A program made the position numbers and the translations under genes. From Nitrospira sp. (GTDB taxonomy: Bacteria; Nitrospirota; Nitrospiria; Nitrospirales; Nitrospiraceae): a stretch of 64,000 bases of DNA. Of the stretch, positions 61,823-64,000 are shown one piece after another (within the stretch, counting starts at the first letter, position 1; each line of letters opens with the position of its first letter). The notes beneath the pieces are model-generated. The model made no database searches. It had not been told where the DNA came from and saw only the letters and a list, made by a program, of their open reading frames with translations. The DNA lies in contig JAUYAO010000050.1 in NCBI GenBank assembly GCA_030692565.1, positions 1 to 64,000 on the forward strand, read 5' to 3'.

Positions 61823-62956
61823 ATGGACATCTCCCTGCGCGCCTTCGCTCTCGTGTTCGCTCTCGCCTTCGCAAACGGAGCCAACGACGTCTCGAAAGCG
61901 ATCGCGACCTTAGTTGGCAGCGGGGTCACCGATTCTCGGTCGGCTATCGCCTGGGGCGCTGTCTGGACCGTGATCGGAGCAGCGGCGGTGGCCTTTGTTG
62001 CGAGTGCGATGGTGAAGACCTTCAGCCATGGCCTCGTCCAGGCCGGCACGATCATCGAACCGGCCGCTACCCTGGCGGTCCTAACCGGGGCGATGGCGTG
62101 GGTCCTCTTCGCTTCGCGCACGGGCCTCCCTGTCTCACCGACTCATGCGCTCACCGGGGCCATCGTCGGCACCGGCTTCGTCGCCTTCGCCGGAGACGGA
62201 TTGATCTGGCCCGCGATCGGGAAAAAGATTGCCCTTCCGTTGTTGCTCAGTCCGTTCCTCGCCCTCACGGTCTCTCTGCTCATCCATCCAGATGTTCGCG
62301 CGCTCGCGAGGAAATGGGAAGGGTCCTGCTTGTGCGTGATGCCGGCCTCTCGGGCGCTGGTGGCGATCGATCCTCGTGGGGGAACGAGGACCTTGTTTCA
62401 AACCACACACTTCGGACAGCCGGTGATCGCGGTGCCTTCTCAATGCGACCGCGCCGGCTTACAGGGGCTGGTCGTGGGACTCGATACGATTCACTGGAGC
62501 TCCAGCGGCCTTGCGTCGTTTGCCCGCGGCACGAACGACGCGCCGAAGATCGTGGCGATGCTTCTGCTCGGCAGTGCGACCGCCGCATGGCCCAGCACCT
62601 CGTCCCAGCTTGCCGCCTTCGGAGGGGTCGCCCTGGCGATGGGACTGGGCAGTTACTTCGGAGGGCTGCGCGTTACTGAAGTGCTCGCCGAAAAAGTCAC
62701 GCGCATGGACCATGCGGAAGGATTATCTGCAAACCTGACCACGTCTTTACTGGTCCTGGTCTCGGGAACACTGGGGCTGCCAGTCTCGACGACCCACGTC
62801 AGCAGCTCGGCCATTATCGGAATCGGCCTTCTCAAAGGCCTGAACGTCATACGCTGGACGACGGTTCGCGACATGGTCCTGGCCTGGGCGGTGACACTGC
62901 CCGCGTCGGCTCTCCTCGCTTGTATCGCCTATCTCATCCTCACCAGAATTCTGTAG
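61823..62956 (+). CDS. PiT-family inorganic phosphate transporter
   Basis: This 377-residue membrane protein has the two PiT signatures: FANGANDVSKAIATLVGSG near the N-terminus and ASFARGTNDAPKIVAMLLLG in the second half, each followed by hydrophobic helices, and GLPVSTTHVSSSAIIGIGLL. PiT carriers import phosphate with protons and can also take up arsenate. It begins 8 bp after arsS and is surely co-transcribed. A central hydrophilic loop (about 165-235) separates the halves. Confidence 0.92.
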   Translation: MDISLRAFALVFALAFANGANDVSKAIATLVGSGVTDSRSAIAWGAVWTVIGAAAVAFVASAMVKTFSHGLVQAGTIIEPAATLAVLTGAMAWVLFASRTGLPVSPTHALTGAIVGTGFVAFAGDGLIWPAIGKKIALPLLLSPFLALTVSLLIHPDVRALARKWEGSCLCVMPASRALVAIDPRGGTRTLFQTTHFGQPVIAVPSQCDRAGLQGLVVGLDTIHWSSSGLASFARGTNDAPKIVAMLLLGSATAAWPSTSSQLAAFGGVALAMGLGSYFGGLRVTEVLAEKVTRMDHAEGLSANLTTSLLVLVSGTLGLPVSTTHVSSSAIIGIGLLKGLNVIRWTTVRDMVLAWAVTLPASALLACIAYLILTRIL

Positions 62957-62994
62957 CAGAGTATTAAGGAAGTCCGCCTCGCTCGACTCCATCT

Positions 62995-63049
62995 TGTGAC
63001 TAATATGTGATCAATGCGTGAGAGTTTGGTGATATTTCCTGGCTACGGT
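62995..63049 (+). promoter_or_regulatory. Four 11-bp-spaced GTGA repeats before the beta-propeller gene
   Basis: TGTGA at 62995 and 63006, CGTGA at 63017 and GGTGA at 63028 are each exactly 11 bp apart. A weak -10, TACGGT (63044-63049), begins 11 bp after the last repeat. Same layout as at 55285 and 57849. Confidence 0.7.
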
Positions 63050-63096
63050 GGGGTTGTCTATCTAACGACCCACTCGGCAAACATAGGAGGCAGCAA

Positions 63097-64000
63097 ATGA
63101 GAAAGATGTACGTGCGCGTGATGGCACTCGTATTGGCATTGTCCGGAGGGTTGATCGGCAACGTCTTTGCCGATCAGAAGGGGCAGATGGTATACACCAT
63201 GTCGAATGCCTCGTCCGGGAATGCTGTTTTGGCGTTTGAGCAGCGTGGCGACACATTGGTTCCGGCCGGGAGTTTTCCCACTCAAGGCGTCGGCTCAGGG
63301 GGTGGGCTTGGTAATCAAGGGGCGATCGTGCTGAGTGAAGATGGAGAGACGCTCTTTGCCGTCAATGCCGGAAGCGACGAGGTGTCGGTATTTCGTGTCC
63401 GTGCCGATGGCCTAGTCCTGGCCGATAAGGTGAGTTCGGGCGGTGTGCGCCCGATCAGCATCGCCGTGCATGAGGACTGGGTCTATGTGTTGAATGCGGG
63501 CGGAAGCGGCATAGGCAATATTGCGGGATTCGTCTTGACGAGCCGCGATACGTTGAAGCCCATCCCTGGATCGACCCGTCCGCTCAGCGGTCCGGCAACG
63601 GCGCCGGCACAAGTCGAATTTAATCCCGAAGGAGACACGCTGGTGGTGACGGAAAAAGCCACTCGGATCATCGACACCTATACGGTGGATGATTATGGTA
63701 TCGCGACTGGCCCGGTCTCTCATGCCTCGTCCGGCATCACCCCGTTCGGATTTTCGTTCAATAAGCGAGGGGTTCTCATCGTCAGCGAGGCGTTCGGTGG
63801 AGCAGCCAACGCCAGCGCGGTTTCTTCATACGCGCTCCACGAGGGTTCCTTGAGGCTCCTCAGCGCCTCAGTCCCAGACTTACAATCGGCGGTGTGTTGG
63901 ATCGTCGTCACCAAGAACGGCAAATTTGCCTTCGGCAGCAACACCGGCAGCAACAACATTTCCAGTTACCGCGTCGGGCGGGACGGGACACTGACCTTGC
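63097..64000 (+). CDS. Secreted beta-propeller (lactonase/YVTN-type) protein, cut by window end
   Basis: The frame from ATG 63097 (AGGAGG upstream) is open to the window end, 301 codons. It has a signal peptide (MALVLALSGGLIGNVFA) and repeated propeller blades such as GNAVLAFEQRGDTLVPAGSF, ETLFAVNAGSDEVSVFRVRA and KFAFGSNTGSNNISSYRVGR. This is the 7-bladed lactonase-like family (Pgl/YVTN type), which in secreted form is of unknown function. Its promoter region carries four GTGA repeats, so it is a likely strong target of the nearby response regulator. Confidence 0.85.
   Translation, partial: MRKMYVRVMALVLALSGGLIGNVFADQKGQMVYTMSNASSGNAVLAFEQRGDTLVPAGSFPTQGVGSGGGLGNQGAIVLSEDGETLFAVNAGSDEVSVFRVRADGLVLADKVSSGGVRPISIAVHEDWVYVLNAGGSGIGNIAGFVLTSRDTLKPIPGSTRPLSGPATAPAQVEFNPEGDTLVVTEKATRIIDTYTVDDYGIATGPVSHASSGITPFGFSFNKRGVLIVSEAFGGAANASAVSSYALHEGSLRLLSASVPDLQSAVCWIVVTKNGKFAFGSNTGSNNISSYRVGRDGTLTL

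Overview
The window is a GC-rich bacterial chromosome segment. I read it as Nitrospirota, most likely Nitrospira. The basis is the protein flavour (LapB-like TPR/rubredoxin protein, ArsS, many small secreted proteins), the rplU-rpmA-obgE-proB-nadD-rsfS block, and a TIR-flanked intergenic repeat of a type I associate with that genus. No nitrification gene lies here, so the assignment is inference. Bases 1-15,800 are an accessory defence island, 15,800-30,250 and 36,400-41,300 are core genome, 30,250-34,800 is a second small accessory insert, and 41,400-64,000 is envelope, stress and signalling genes.

The defence island is coded almost wholly on the minus strand. It holds an IS630-type transposase cut by the window edge, a type III restriction-modification pair (res, mod) separated by small toxin-antitoxin-like genes, a subtilisin-like peptidase with an AAA+ ATPase, a DinD-like protein, and a large SNF2 helicase. 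Between these lie gene fragments: a Mod/helicase chimera, a second helicase tail, a reverse-transcriptase-like N-terminus, a collapsed AlbA_2 gene, a frameshifted toxin and a small dead gene. The helicase carries an in-frame 282-bp insert flanked by inverted repeats that encodes a GIY-YIG nuclease domain.

The first core block runs on the minus strand: rplU-rpmA-obgE-proB-nadD-rsfS-lapB-bioB from a clear sigma-70-type promoter, then gap-pgk-tpiA-secG from another. Between them lie PilZ and ilvE genes on the plus strand. mutS2 is divergent from gap. The second accessory insert holds brnT-brnA and a nuclease-helicase with eight C-terminal helicase-associated repeats. The second core block has an NtrC-like regulator with a degenerate receiver, queG, thiI, trxB and coaE, with a 169-bp MITE-like element between thiI and trxB.

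The right part holds envelope genes (beta-helix protein, pilin-like protein, ydbH-ynbE-ydbL, sulfite-oxidase-like enzyme, VTT membrane protein with a disulfide reductase). Next comes an OmpR-family two-component system, a zinc-ribbon/DM13/thioredoxin-like group, an arsenosugar-type arsM-arsS-pit group, and a beta-propeller protein cut by the window end.

Two patterns tie the right part together. Direct GTGA repeats at exactly 11-bp spacing occur upstream of the response regulator (two), the zinc-ribbon gene (three) and the beta-propeller gene (four), each array ending 11 bp before a possible -10, so this looks like one regulon. Separately, arsS is out of frame at a run of nine Cs, which suggests either slipped-strand variation or a base-calling error.
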